Shown in pieces: positions 7,582 to 15,237 of a stretch of DNA of 39,150 nt. The DNA comes from Bryobacterales bacterium. GTDB lineage: Bacteria; Acidobacteriota; Terriglobia; Bryobacterales; Bryobacteraceae. Below the pieces are notes generated by a model. It did no database searches. It was not told the DNA's origin and saw nothing but the letters and a program-made list of their open reading frames with translations. The stretch is taken from assembly GCA_027324255.1 (NCBI GenBank), contig DAHVTI010000124.1, positions 1-39,150 on the forward strand. The letters are read 5' to 3'. How positions within the stretch are numbered: the stretch's first letter is position 1; each line of letters starts with the position of its first letter. The position numbers and the translations under genes are program-made.

Positions 7582-8463
7582 CTACAGCCCAAGGCTGCGC
7601 AGATAATCGCGGAAGGCGCCGCCCAGGTCCTGCCGCTTCAGCGCGAACTCCACCGTCGCCTGCAGGAAGCCCAGCTTGTCGCCGGCGTCGAAGCGCTTCC
7701 CCTCGAACTTCACGCCGTAGATCGGCCGCGACCGCAGCAGGTGGCGCAAGCCGTCCGTCAGTTGGATCTCTCCGCCGCGGCCCGGCGGCGTCGTTTCGAT
7801 CGCGTCGAACACCTCCGGCGTCAGGATGTAGCGGCCGATAATCGCCAGGTTCGACGGCGCATCCTCCGCTTTCGGCTTCTCCACCAGGTCGTGCACGCGG
7901 AATACCGTCCCACTCTCGCCGTGGCTCACCGGCTCCGCCGCCACCACGCCGTAGGCCGAAATCGCCTCCCGCGGCACCTCCATCAGCGCCAGCACGGAGC
8001 AGCCGTAGAAGTCGTAGACGTCCAGCAGTTGCCGCAGGCATGGCACCGGCGCGTCGATCACGTCGTCGGACAGCACCGCCGCAAACGGCTCCGGACCCAC
8101 CAGGTCCTTGGCCCGCAGAATCGCGTGGCCCAACCCCAGCGCCTCCTTCTGCCGCACATAGGCCACGTCGATCATGTCCGAAATCTGCCGCACCGCCTGC
8201 AAGGTTTCCGTCTTCTGCCGCAACTCCAGCAGGTGTTCCAGCTCGAACGACACGTCGAAATGGTCCTCGATCGCCGACTTGCCCCGCCCGGTGACGATCA
8301 CGATGTTGTGTATCCCCGACTGGATCGCTTCTTCAATGCCGTACTGGATCAGCGGCTTGTCCACCAGCGGCAGCATCTCCTTGGGCATGGCCTTGGTGGC
8401 GGGCAGAAACCGGGTGCCGAGTCCGGCCGCCGGAAACACGGCTTTGCGAACCTTCGGAATCAT
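7582..8463 (-). CDS. galU: UTP-glucose-1-phosphate uridylyltransferase
   Basis: 293 residues, the usual GalU length. The N-terminal nucleotide-binding motif is KAVFPAAGLGTRFLPATK, followed by EMLPLVDKPLIQYGIEEA. Later come the sugar-nucleotide residues in LGLGHAIL and AVLSDDVID, LVEKPK, and the C-terminal KFEGKRFDAGDKLG. It makes UDP-glucose from UTP and glucose-1-phosphate for cell-envelope glycans. I chose the ATG at 8463 because MIPKVRKAV is the standard family start; a TTG 18 bases upstream is possible because the Shine-Dalgarno in front of the ATG is only one base away. Monocistronic here. Confidence 0.95.
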   Translation of the reverse strand: MIPKVRKAVFPAAGLGTRFLPATKAMPKEMLPLVDKPLIQYGIEEAIQSGIHNIVIVTGRGKSAIEDHFDVSFELEHLLELRQKTETLQAVRQISDMIDVAYVRQKEALGLGHAILRAKDLVGPEPFAAVLSDDVIDAPVPCLRQLLDVYDFYGCSVLALMEVPREAISAYGVVAAEPVSHGESGTVFRVHDLVEKPKAEDAPSNLAIIGRYILTPEVFDAIETTPPGRGGEIQLTDGLRHLLRSRPIYGVKFEGKRFDAGDKLGFLQATVEFALKRQDLGGAFRDYLRSLGL

Positions 8464-8536
8464 GCTCCCTATTGTAAGCAAGCCGACTTGATGATCCTAT
8501 TCGGAATTCAGTGGGATTCAGGGCAGAATAGGCTGT

Positions 8537-9022
8537 ATGGACGCCGATCCGAAATCCGGCATGGCTCGCGAGCTGTTCGAGCGCGCCTGCCAGCTCCAGG
8601 CCCAAGGGGACCTCGAGCTGGCCGTCGATCTCTACCGCCGCTCCATCGCCCTCTCGCCCAGCGCCGAGGCCCACTCCAACCTCGGCTGCGTCTACCGCCA
8701 GCAGGGGCGGCTCGAGGACGCCATCTCCGAATGCCGCCGCGCCATCGCAGTCGACCCCGCCCTCGGCAACCCCTACAACGACATCGGCGCCTGCCTCATC
8801 GAGCTCGAACGGCCCGGGGAGGCCATCCCCTGGCTCGAGCAGGCCGCCGCCGCCCGGCGTTACGCCGCCTACCACTTCCCCTGGTACAATCTCGGACGCG
8901 CCTATGCCGCCCTCGAGTTGTTTTCGAAGGCCCGCGACTGCTTCGCCCACGCGCTCGACATCGAGCCTGATTACCAGCCCGCCGCCGAAGCCCTCGAGAA
9001 GGTCCGCCGCCTCGTCCAGTGA
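8537..9022 (+). CDS. TPR-repeat protein
   Basis: 161 residues with no signal peptide, made of about four tetratricopeptide units: ARELFERACQLQAQGDLELA, then SAEAHSNLGCVYRQQGRLED, then LGNPYNDIGACLIELERPGE, then AAYHFPWYNLGRAYAALELF. The conserved W/L-G-Y-A-F-A-P spacing of TPRs is clear. A cytosolic protein-protein interaction module; partner unknown. The ATG at 8537 has no strong Shine-Dalgarno. Divergent from galU (gap about 70 bases). Confidence 0.85.
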   Translation: MDADPKSGMARELFERACQLQAQGDLELAVDLYRRSIALSPSAEAHSNLGCVYRQQGRLEDAISECRRAIAVDPALGNPYNDIGACLIELERPGEAIPWLEQAAAARRYAAYHFPWYNLGRAYAALELFSKARDCFAHALDIEPDYQPAAEALEKVRRLVQ

Positions 9023-9061
9023 GGCGCCCGGATCCCCGCAAACGGCCAGAAATTACCGAAA

Positions 9062-9091
9062 TTGCTGCACTTTGCGGCTCTATGCTATGCT
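9062..9091 (+). promoter_or_regulatory. Candidate sigma-70 promoter of the ferredoxin gene
   Basis: TTGCTG (9062-9067) and TATGCT (9086-9091) are 18 bases apart in a locally AT-richer stretch, giving a leader of about 50 bases before the ATG at 9146. Confidence 0.35.
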
Positions 9092-9145
9092 CGGAGCAAC
9101 TCAAACCCGGGTCGTAGACTCGTTAGATATAGAGAGGGGTAACTC

Positions 9146-9406
9146 ATGGCTTACGTGATCGCCGAACCTTGTATCGGGACCAAAGATACCGCCTGCGTCG
9201 ACGCTTGCCCGGTGGATTGCATCCACCCCAAGAAGGATGAGCCGAAGTTCGCCGAGGTGGAACTGCTCTACATCGATCCTGTCGAATGCATCGACTGCGG
9301 AGCCTGCGTGCCGGTCTGTCCGGTCAGCGCCATCTTTGCTCTCGACGACCTGCCTGAAAAGTGGGCCGAATACGCCCAGAAGAACGCCGAGTTCTACGGG
9401 CGCTGA
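9146..9406 (+). CDS. Ferredoxin, 7Fe/8Fe type
   Basis: 86 residues. The first cysteines follow the pattern C(IGTKDTA)CVDACPVDC, typical of the [3Fe-4S]/[4Fe-4S] FdxA-like ferredoxins in which the spacing of the first motif is widened. The second motif is CIDCGACVPVCP. The C-terminal extension DDLPEKWAEYAQKNAEFYG is also usual for this family. A soluble low-potential electron carrier; partner unknown. The Shine-Dalgarno GAGAGGGG sits ahead of the ATG at 9146, and a strong terminator follows, so it is transcribed alone. Confidence 0.95.
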   Translation: MAYVIAEPCIGTKDTACVDACPVDCIHPKKDEPKFAEVELLYIDPVECIDCGACVPVCPVSAIFALDDLPEKWAEYAQKNAEFYGR

Positions 9407-9435
9407 TCTCGCCGGCAAACTCCGGCCGACATTTC

Positions 9436-9466
9436 AGGGCTGCCGCTCTTCGCGGCGGCCCTTTCT
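9436..9466 (+). terminator. Rho-independent terminator of the ferredoxin gene
   Basis: The stem AGGGCTGCCGC pairs with GCGGCGGCCCT (11 bp with one U-G pair) around a TCTTC loop and is followed by TTTCT. It begins 30 bases after the ferredoxin stop. Confidence 0.8.
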
Positions 9467-9483
9467 GCATTCGGGGGATCCGC

Positions 9484-10302
9484 TCAGAGGATCGGGTAGG
9501 GCGACAGACGGATGCCCTCCTCCTGGACCGCCGCCACCACGCGCCCGTCCGTCAACGCTCTCAGTTCCGCCTCCCGGCTCTCCCTCAGACGCGTCGCCGC
9601 GCCCCGCAGCTCTTCCGTGCAGAACCCCGGGTGCGTCATGAACTCCGTCGTGCCAGCCGGCAGGCGCCGCAAAAGGTGCAGCACATCCTCCGCGCTGTAC
9701 CGCCCGGTGAGCTGAAAGCCCGCGAAGTGGTCCGTCGTGCGGCAGCCGCGGGCTGCCAGTTGCCGGTGGAAGCGGCCGCGCAGCGACGACATCGCCCGGC
9801 TCACCGCCCGCACCTTCCACGGCGCCCCGGCCGGCGAGCCCATCAGCGGCAGGTCCATCGGGCGCCGTACCCAGGCAACGCCGAACTCCTCGCCCAGCCG
9901 CGCCACCGCTTCCAGCACCGGCGGCAGCAGGTGCGTGTGCTTGTGCGTGTCCAGGTGCGTCGGCCGGATGCCCGCCTCCACAATGCGCAGCATCTGGGCG
10001 CGCAGCTCGGCGTAAGGGTCCATCCGGCGCAGCGCCAGCGCCCGGATCAGCTCCGGCACCGTCCGCGGCAGCGGGCGCCCGGTCACCAGCGAGTGCCCCT
10101 GCACCAGCACGAAGTGCACCCCGATGTCGAGCGACGGGTGCTCGCGCGCCAACTCCAGCGCATCGTCGAAGGCCGCGCCGTTGGCCATCAGCGTGGTCGA
10201 GGTCAGAATCCCCCGCGTGTGCGCCTCCACGATGCCCCGGTTCACGTCGCGCGTGAAGCCGAAATCGTCCGCGTTGACGGCGAGGATGCGGGCCGCGGCC
10301 AT
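9484..10302 (-). CDS. YdjC/ChbG/HpnK-family carbohydrate deacetylase
   Basis: 272 residues. The YdjC-fold metal site is visible: NADDFG near the N-terminus (metal Asp pair), GVHFVLVQG, and THLDTHKHTHLLP (metal His). The late TTEFMTHPG is characteristic of the family. Members remove N-acetyl groups from sugars; the HpnK branch is associated with hopanoid genes. The ATG at 10302 overlaps the mlaD stop (TGATG), so it is translationally coupled to an Mla-type lipid-transport operon, which favours a lipid- or envelope-linked substrate over chitobiose. The choice between HpnK-like and ChbG-like is inference. Confidence 0.85.
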   Translation of the reverse strand: MAAARILAVNADDFGFTRDVNRGIVEAHTRGILTSTTLMANGAAFDDALELAREHPSLDIGVHFVLVQGHSLVTGRPLPRTVPELIRALALRRMDPYAELRAQMLRIVEAGIRPTHLDTHKHTHLLPPVLEAVARLGEEFGVAWVRRPMDLPLMGSPAGAPWKVRAVSRAMSSLRGRFHRQLAARGCRTTDHFAGFQLTGRYSAEDVLHLLRRLPAGTTEFMTHPGFCTEELRGAATRLRESREAELRALTDGRVVAAVQEEGIRLSPYPIL

Positions 10303-11375
10303 CAGAAGAGCTTCAGTTGGATGGTGAGGAACTTCTTCGGATTGGCCCGGAAATCCTTCATCAGCCCGTTCATCTGCGCCGAGGTCGCCGCCAGGTTCTC
10401 GTATAGCGCCGGGTTGGTCATCAACTGCCCCAGGGTGCCCTGCCCGGAGTTCACCCGGTCGATGGTCGCGTTCACGCGGTCCAGTGTGGCCACCAGCCGC
10501 GTGTGCAGCGCCTCGTCCTTCAGGAGCTTGCCGGCCGTGCCCTTGCCCGCGTTCAGGTCCGCCACCAGCATCCGGATCTCGGTGGAGGACTTCCGCAGTT
10601 CGTCGTACAGCGCAGGGTCCTTCAGGAGCTTGCCGGCCGTGCCTTCGCCCTTCTCCAGGCCCGCCGCCACAGCGTCCACGCGCGCCAGCGTCTTCCGCAG
10701 TTCGTTGTAGAGGCTTTCGTCATAGAGCAGGTGGCCGATGGTGCCCTTGCCCTCCCGCACCGCGCCCGTCACCGCCTGGATGTCGCCCAGGGCGTTATTG
10801 ACCCGCGAGTAGAGCTGCTCGTCGTACAGCAGCTTCCCGATGCTGCCGCGGCCCGACTCCACCTGCGCCACCACCTTGTCGATGCGCGCCAGGATCGACT
10901 GCAGCGACTCGAGCAGCGGCATGGCGGACTGGACCACTTCGAGGAAGTCCTTCTCGTCCTTCGCCCGCAGCGTGCCGCCGCTCCGGATGGCCGTGGGGCT
11001 GGTCCCGCGCCGGATGTTCAGGAACTTCGAGCCCAGCACGTTTTCGGCCGAGAAGCCGATGATCGAGTCGTCCGGGATCTGCTTCAGGTACCTGCTCTCC
11101 ACCGCCATCGTCATCCGGATCGCGCGGTTGTTGTCCTTGTCCCCGGTGATCTCGATGCGCGTCACCTTGCCGATCAGGATTCCGTTCAGCCGCACGCTGG
11201 AGCCTTCGGTCAGCGCGGCCGAGTCCAGCATGTAGGTGTAGAGCGTGGCGCGCTCCTCGAACGGGTTCTCCGCCCCCGTCATCAGCAAGATCAGGACGGC
11301 CAACAGCGCAAGGGCCACCATCGACATGATGCCCACGCGCAGTTGAGACCAGGCCACCTTATGAGATGCAGGCAT
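10302..11375 (-). CDS. mlaD: MlaD-like MCE-domain lipid transport protein with 34-residue repeats
   Basis: 357 residues: an N-terminal membrane anchor (about 12-34), one MCE domain (about 40-125: YMLDSAALTEGSSVRLNGI, LGSKFLNI), then a long C-terminal helical region. From residue 175 that region contains five units of exactly 34 residues, each beginning GxGTxGxLLxDxxLY (units start at 175, 209, 243, 277 and 311). MCE proteins form periplasmic hexamer rings and tunnels that carry phospholipids between membranes. The repeat array may form a needle-like extension or bind partner rings. GGGAGA 7 bases upstream supports the ATG at 11375. It lies downstream of mlaE and mlaF; no mlaC or mlaB is seen. 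Confidence 0.92.
   Translation of the reverse strand: MPASHKVAWSQLRVGIMSMVALALLAVLILLMTGAENPFEERATLYTYMLDSAALTEGSSVRLNGILIGKVTRIEITGDKDNNRAIRMTMAVESRYLKQIPDDSIIGFSAENVLGSKFLNIRRGTSPTAIRSGGTLRAKDEKDFLEVVQSAMPLLESLQSILARIDKVVAQVESGRGSIGKLLYDEQLYSRVNNALGDIQAVTGAVREGKGTIGHLLYDESLYNELRKTLARVDAVAAGLEKGEGTAGKLLKDPALYDELRKSSTEIRMLVADLNAGKGTAGKLLKDEALHTRLVATLDRVNATIDRVNSGQGTLGQLMTNPALYENLAATSAQMNGLMKDFRANPKKFLTIQLKLF
10344..10853 (-). repeat. Five 34-residue (102-bp) coding repeats inside mlaD
   Basis: Units GRGSIGKLLYDEQLY, GKGTIGHLLYDESLY, GEGTAGKLLKDPALY, GKGTAGKLLKDEALH and GQGTLGQLMTNPALY recur every 34 residues without indels. The even spacing suggests structural constraint, such as a regular coiled or helical layer, rather than recent slippage. 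Confidence 0.85.
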
Positions 11376-11416
11376 GTCTATTTCTCCCTAGCTTGCCATG
11401 AAAGCCGGCGTCGTGC

Positions 11417-12229
11417 TCAGCGGCTGGCGAACTTGGCGACATAGGCGTCGGGGCAATTGTCGAATTCATCGGGGGATCCCAGAAAAGCAATGCGTCCCTC
11501 CTGCAGAACCAGGTAGCGCGTGCGCGTCGATTCCCGCGCCGCCGGCGCCAGCCGGCCGCTCGCGGCGTCGAAGCGGTAGCGGTCCAGAATGTCTCCGTCC
11601 TGGTGGCGGTGAGTCACCATCACCGTGGTCGCTCCGCGCACGTCGCGGCCCTTGGCGATCAGCGCCATGATGGTGTTCGCCGTGATCGGGTCCAGCCCCG
11701 CCGTCGGCGAGTCGTAGATCATCAGCTCGGGCTGCGTGACGATGGCCCGCGCGATGCCCACGCGCCGCCGCATGCCGCCCGACAGCTCGCTCGGAAACCG
11801 CGCCAGCGTGTGGCCCAGCTCCACGAAATCGAGCGACCGCTCCACGCGGTCGCGCACCTGCTCCAGCGGTACGCGCAGCAGCCGCTGGTTCAGCAGCGGG
11901 TAGGCCACGTTTTCCTCGATCGTCAGCGAGTCGAACAGGCCGCCTTCCTGGAACAGCACGCCGATGCGCGAGCGCACGTCGTACCAGTCGCGCTCGTCCA
12001 GTTCCTGCACCTCCCGGCCGAACAGCCGGATGCGCCCGCCCGTCGGCCGCAGCAGGCCCAGCGAGAGCTTCAGCAGCAGCGTCTTGCCGCTGGCCGCGGC
12101 GCCCTGGATCACCAGCGTCTCGCCGCGCCGCAGCTCGAACGAAATGTCCTGGAGCAGCGGTCCCTCGCCGAATCCGAACGAGACGGACTCGAACGCCATG
12201 ACGACGGGACTGGAATCGGTCGCGCTCAT
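11417..12229 (-). CDS. mlaF: ABC-transporter ATPase of Mla-type lipid transport system
   Basis: 270 residues. Walker A GAAASGKT, Q-loop in GVLFQEGGLFDSLTIEENV, signature LSGGMRRRVGIARA, Walker B ELMIYDSPTAGLD (Ser where most ATPases have Glu next to the Walker B Asp pattern 'DEPT'; MlaF proteins also vary here), and H-loop VTHRH. The last 40 residues form the C-terminal extension seen in MlaF-type ATPases. It energises the MlaE permease. Start ATG at 12229, four bases after the mlaE stop; 41 bases then separate it from mlaD. Confidence 0.93.
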   Translation of the reverse strand: MSATDSSPVVMAFESVSFGFGEGPLLQDISFELRRGETLVIQGAAASGKTLLLKLSLGLLRPTGGRIRLFGREVQELDERDWYDVRSRIGVLFQEGGLFDSLTIEENVAYPLLNQRLLRVPLEQVRDRVERSLDFVELGHTLARFPSELSGGMRRRVGIARAIVTQPELMIYDSPTAGLDPITANTIMALIAKGRDVRGATTVMVTHRHQDGDILDRYRFDAASGRLAPAARESTRTRYLVLQEGRIAFLGSPDEFDNCPDAYVAKFASR

Positions 12230-12233
12230 GGCA

Positions 12234-12992
12234 TCACATAGATGTGAAGATGCGGCCGATGATGAAGGTCAGCACTACCACCCACACCGACGCCACGACC
12301 ACGGCCTGCGTCGTGGACCGCCCCACGCCCTGCGTCCCGCCCGTCGTCTGCATGCCGTAATAGCAGCCCACAAGGGAAAGTACGATGGCGAAGCAGAAAG
12401 GTTTCAGCAATCCCTGGGCGATGTCGTTGTACTCGATGGCCCGCCACGCGCTCTCCCAGTACTGCGGGCCCTGCGTGAGATGCAGCATCTGGCAGGCCAC
12501 GATGTAGCCGCCCACCAGGCCCAGGAAGTCCGCCAGGATGGTGAGCAGCGGCAGCACGAAGGCCGTGGCGATCAGGCGCGGCTTCACCAGTTTCAGCACC
12601 GGGTCCGTGCCCAGCGCGCGCATGGCGTCGATCTGCTCGGTGACTTTCATGGAGCCGAGCTCGCTGGCCATGCCCGACGCGTTGCGGCCCGCCACCATCA
12701 GCGCCGTCAGCACCGGCCCCATCTCGCGCACCAGCGTGATGGCCACAATTTTGCCCACCTGGCTGGTGGCGCCGTAGGTCTGCAGCGCGCGCGACATCTG
12801 CAGCGCCATCACCGCGCCGCTGAAGAAGCCCGTCAGGATCACCACCGGCAGGCTGCCGATGCCGATCAGGTCCATCTGGATAAAGATGTCGTCCCAGTAG
12901 TAGGGCTTCCGCGCAATGCCTCTTACCGCCAGCCCGGCGAGGCGCGTGAATTCCTGGAAAGTCTGAACGGGGGACTTGAGAAGGTCCAGCAA
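12234..12992 (-). CDS. mlaE: Mla-type ABC permease
   Basis: 252 residues, the family length. It shows the MlaE core: GFFSGAVMALQ, the coupling region EMGPVLTALMVAGRNASGMASELGSMKV, then EQIDAMRALGTDP, and five to six membrane segments. It is the inner-membrane permease for phospholipid traffic to or from the outer membrane. The start is a TTG at 12992; the frame is closed by a stop 22 bases further up, so no ATG start is possible. It lies only 41 bases from the divergent peptidase gene, so the two promoters must overlap or lie in coding sequence. Confidence 0.92.
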   Translation of the reverse strand: MLDLLKSPVQTFQEFTRLAGLAVRGIARKPYYWDDIFIQMDLIGIGSLPVVILTGFFSGAVMALQMSRALQTYGATSQVGKIVAITLVREMGPVLTALMVAGRNASGMASELGSMKVTEQIDAMRALGTDPVLKLVKPRLIATAFVLPLLTILADFLGLVGGYIVACQMLHLTQGPQYWESAWRAIEYNDIAQGLLKPFCFAIVLSLVGCYYGMQTTGGTQGVGRSTTQAVVVASVWVVVLTFIIGRIFTSM

Positions 12993-13033
12993 AAGGAAGA
13001 GATCCTCTCGTGTTCAAGGCTACCATAGAGGGC

Positions 13034-13984
13034 ATGAAGGGCTTGACGGATATCCCCGGCGTGAAGGTCGGCCATGCCTCCGATTTCGAGGCGCTCACCG
13101 GTTGCACCGTCATCCTGTGCGAGCAGGGCGCCGTGGCCGGCTGCGACATCCGCGGCGGCGCCAGCGGCACCGAGGAAATCGACGTCATGAGCCCCGGCCA
13201 CATCACCCCGCACGTGCACGCCGTCGTGCTGGCCGGGGGCAGCGCCTTCGGCCTGGAAGCCGCCAGCGGCGTGCGGCGCTTCCTCGAGCACAAAGGCATC
13301 GGCTTCGCCACCGGGGCGGCGTTCGTGCCCATCGTCCCCTGCGCCATTCTCTACGACCTCGGCATCGGCAAGGCCAACGTGCGTCCAACGCGCGAGATGG
13401 GCGAGGCGGCCGCGGCCGCGGCCACGGCTGTGGCGGTGCCGGAAGGCTCCGTGGGCGCCGGAACGGGCGCCACCGTCGGCAAGGCTCTCGGCATGAAGAA
13501 TGCCATGAAGTCCGGCATCGGCACTTATACGGTGGAGCTGCCCGGCGGCGTGCTGGTTTCAGCCCTGGCCGCCGTGAACGCCGCCGGCGACGTGCTCGAC
13601 CCCAAAACCGGGGCGATCCTGGCCGGCACACGCAAGCAGCCGGACTCGCGCGAGTTCGCCAACTCAACCGAATTGATGAAACGCGGCCGGGCGCCCGGCG
13701 CGCTGCGCAAGAACACCACGCTGGCCGTCGTCGCCACCAACGCCCGGCTCGATAAGGTGGAAGCCGGACGCGTGGCCCAGGCCGGCCACCACGGCTTTGT
13801 GCGCGCCATCTCGCCGGTGCACACCTCGGTGGACGGGGACCTGTGCATCGCTCTTTCGTGCGGCGCACTCGCCGCCTCGCCCGACGCCGTCGGCGTGGCC
13901 GCCGGGGAGGCGGTGGCGCAGGCCATCGTGCGCGCGGTGAAGACGGCGAAGTCCCTGGGCGGCGTGCCGGGACTTGCCGGGTAA
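13034..13984 (+). CDS. S58/P1-family aminopeptidase (DmpA/BapA-like)
   Basis: 316 residues from the ATG at 13034. Family features: GLTDIPGVKVGHA at the N-terminus, TGCTVILCE, GGAPGT-like GGASGTEE, LAGGSAFGLEAASGV, and the late RKNTTLAVVATNA followed by DGDLCIALSCG. Members are N-terminal-nucleophile hydrolases that self-cleave ahead of a Ser/Thr; here the NTT of RKNTTL is the likely cleavage site. Substrates in the family are N-terminal amino acids, including D-amino acids and beta-peptides; the substrate here is unknown. A GTG start at 13010 with a weak Shine-Dalgarno would add eight residues; I prefer 13034 because the family usually starts just before TDIPG. No signal peptide seen. Confidence 0.88.
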   Translation: MKGLTDIPGVKVGHASDFEALTGCTVILCEQGAVAGCDIRGGASGTEEIDVMSPGHITPHVHAVVLAGGSAFGLEAASGVRRFLEHKGIGFATGAAFVPIVPCAILYDLGIGKANVRPTREMGEAAAAAATAVAVPEGSVGAGTGATVGKALGMKNAMKSGIGTYTVELPGGVLVSALAAVNAAGDVLDPKTGAILAGTRKQPDSREFANSTELMKRGRAPGALRKNTTLAVVATNARLDKVEAGRVAQAGHHGFVRAISPVHTSVDGDLCIALSCGALAASPDAVGVAAGEAVAQAIVRAVKTAKSLGGVPGLAG

Positions 13985-13989
13985 GGCCG

Positions 13990-15237
13990 TCAGTTGCCGG
14001 TGATCAGGTTCTTGACGGTGAAGACCACCAGGGCCACGGTGAGCCCGATCATGATGACCACGCTCAGCCAGCCCACGACGTTGTAGAACGCGCTGTTCTT
14101 CCACTTCTTCATGAGCCGGTCCTTGTTGACGAGGCGGATCATGAAGATCAGCACCAGGGGTAGCAGCGCGCCGTTGATCACCTGGCTCAGCAGGATCATC
14201 TTCACCAGCGGGAACTTGGGGATCAGGATGACCCCCCCGCCCACCACGATGAGCAGCGTGAACAGCCAGTAGAACACCGGCGCCTCGCGGAAGCGGCGGT
14301 TCACGCCGGACTCGAAGCCCAGGCCCTCGCACACCGTGTAGGCCGTCGACAGCGGCAGGATGCAGGCGGCGAAGAGCGACGCGTTGAACAGCCCGGCGCA
14401 GAACAGCAGGTAGGCGTACTGGCCGAAGGGCTTCAGGCCGAGCGCGGCGTCGGTGGCGTCGGTGATGTCGCGCGGCCGCACGGCGTGGATGGCGCCGGCG
14501 CAGGCCACGATGATGAAGAACGCGATCACCGTCATGGCGATGCAGCCCACCACCACCTCGATGCGGCTCTCGGCGTAGTCCTTGGCGCTGATGCCCTTTT
14601 CCACCACCGCCGCCTGCAGGTAGAACTGCATCCACGGCGCCACCGACGTGCCCACCATGCCGATGAGCATCGTGATGTAGCCCGGCTCCAGCATGAGCAC
14701 GGGCTTCACGCTGTAGAGTGCGGCCTCTTTCCAGTCCGGCTTCACCAGCACGCCCGAGACGATGTAGCAGACGTAGAGCGCGGTGGCGAACAGGAACGCC
14801 TTCTCCACGCGCTCATAGGTGCCCTTCACCACCAGGAACCAGACACCGGCCGCGGCCAGCGGCACGGTGATGTAGCGGCTGATGTGGAACAGTTCGAGCG
14901 AGCTGGCCACGCCGGCGAAGTTCGCCATCACGTTGGTCAGGTTGGCGGCCACCAGCAGGGCCATCATGAAGAACGTGGTGCGCAGGCCGAACTCCTCGCG
15001 GATGAGGTCCGAGAGGCCCTTGCCGGTGACGGCGCCCATGCGCGAGCACATCTCCTGCGTCACCACCAGCAGCACGGTGATGGGCGCCAGCGTCCACAGC
15101 GGCAGGTAGCCGTAGCGCGCGCCGGCCTGCGAGTAGGTGAAGATGCCGCCGGCGTCGTTGTCCACCATGGCCGTGATGAAGCCCGGGCCGATGACGGAGA
15201 AGAAGACCAGGATGTGGTACTTGAGGCGCTTCAGCAT
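13990..15237 (-). CDS. Nramp-fold divalent-metal transporter with altered metal site (NRMT-like)
   Basis: 415 residues, about 11 membrane helices. TM1 reads GPGFITAMVDNDAGGIF, which aligns with the Nramp GPGF...DPGN: the Asp is kept but Pro becomes Ala and Asn becomes Gly (DAGG). TM6 reads GTSVAPWMQFYLQA against the canonical MPHNLxLH: the metal-binding Met becomes Ala and the His becomes Trp. Loss of the Met that selects transition metals, together with a co-expressed MgtE-type gating protein, fits the Nramp-related magnesium transporters better than Mn/Fe Nramps. The ATG at 15237 overlaps the stop of the upstream gene (TAATG). Substrate is inference. Confidence 0.85.
   Translation of the reverse strand: MLKRLKYHILVFFSVIGPGFITAMVDNDAGGIFTYSQAGARYGYLPLWTLAPITVLLVVTQEMCSRMGAVTGKGLSDLIREEFGLRTTFFMMALLVAANLTNVMANFAGVASSLELFHISRYITVPLAAAGVWFLVVKGTYERVEKAFLFATALYVCYIVSGVLVKPDWKEAALYSVKPVLMLEPGYITMLIGMVGTSVAPWMQFYLQAAVVEKGISAKDYAESRIEVVVGCIAMTVIAFFIIVACAGAIHAVRPRDITDATDAALGLKPFGQYAYLLFCAGLFNASLFAACILPLSTAYTVCEGLGFESGVNRRFREAPVFYWLFTLLIVVGGGVILIPKFPLVKMILLSQVINGALLPLVLIFMIRLVNKDRLMKKWKNSAFYNVVGWLSVVIMIGLTVALVVFTVKNLITGN

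Noticed and set aside
7338-7592. Small minus-strand frame (84 codons) between galU and the NrfD gene
   Set aside because: Overlaps both real genes' ends, no Shine-Dalgarno and low-complexity Arg/Gly/Pro composition.
12226-13347. 373-codon minus-strand frame across mlaE and the peptidase gene
   Set aside because: Different frame from mlaE, crosses a divergent gene and has no domain.
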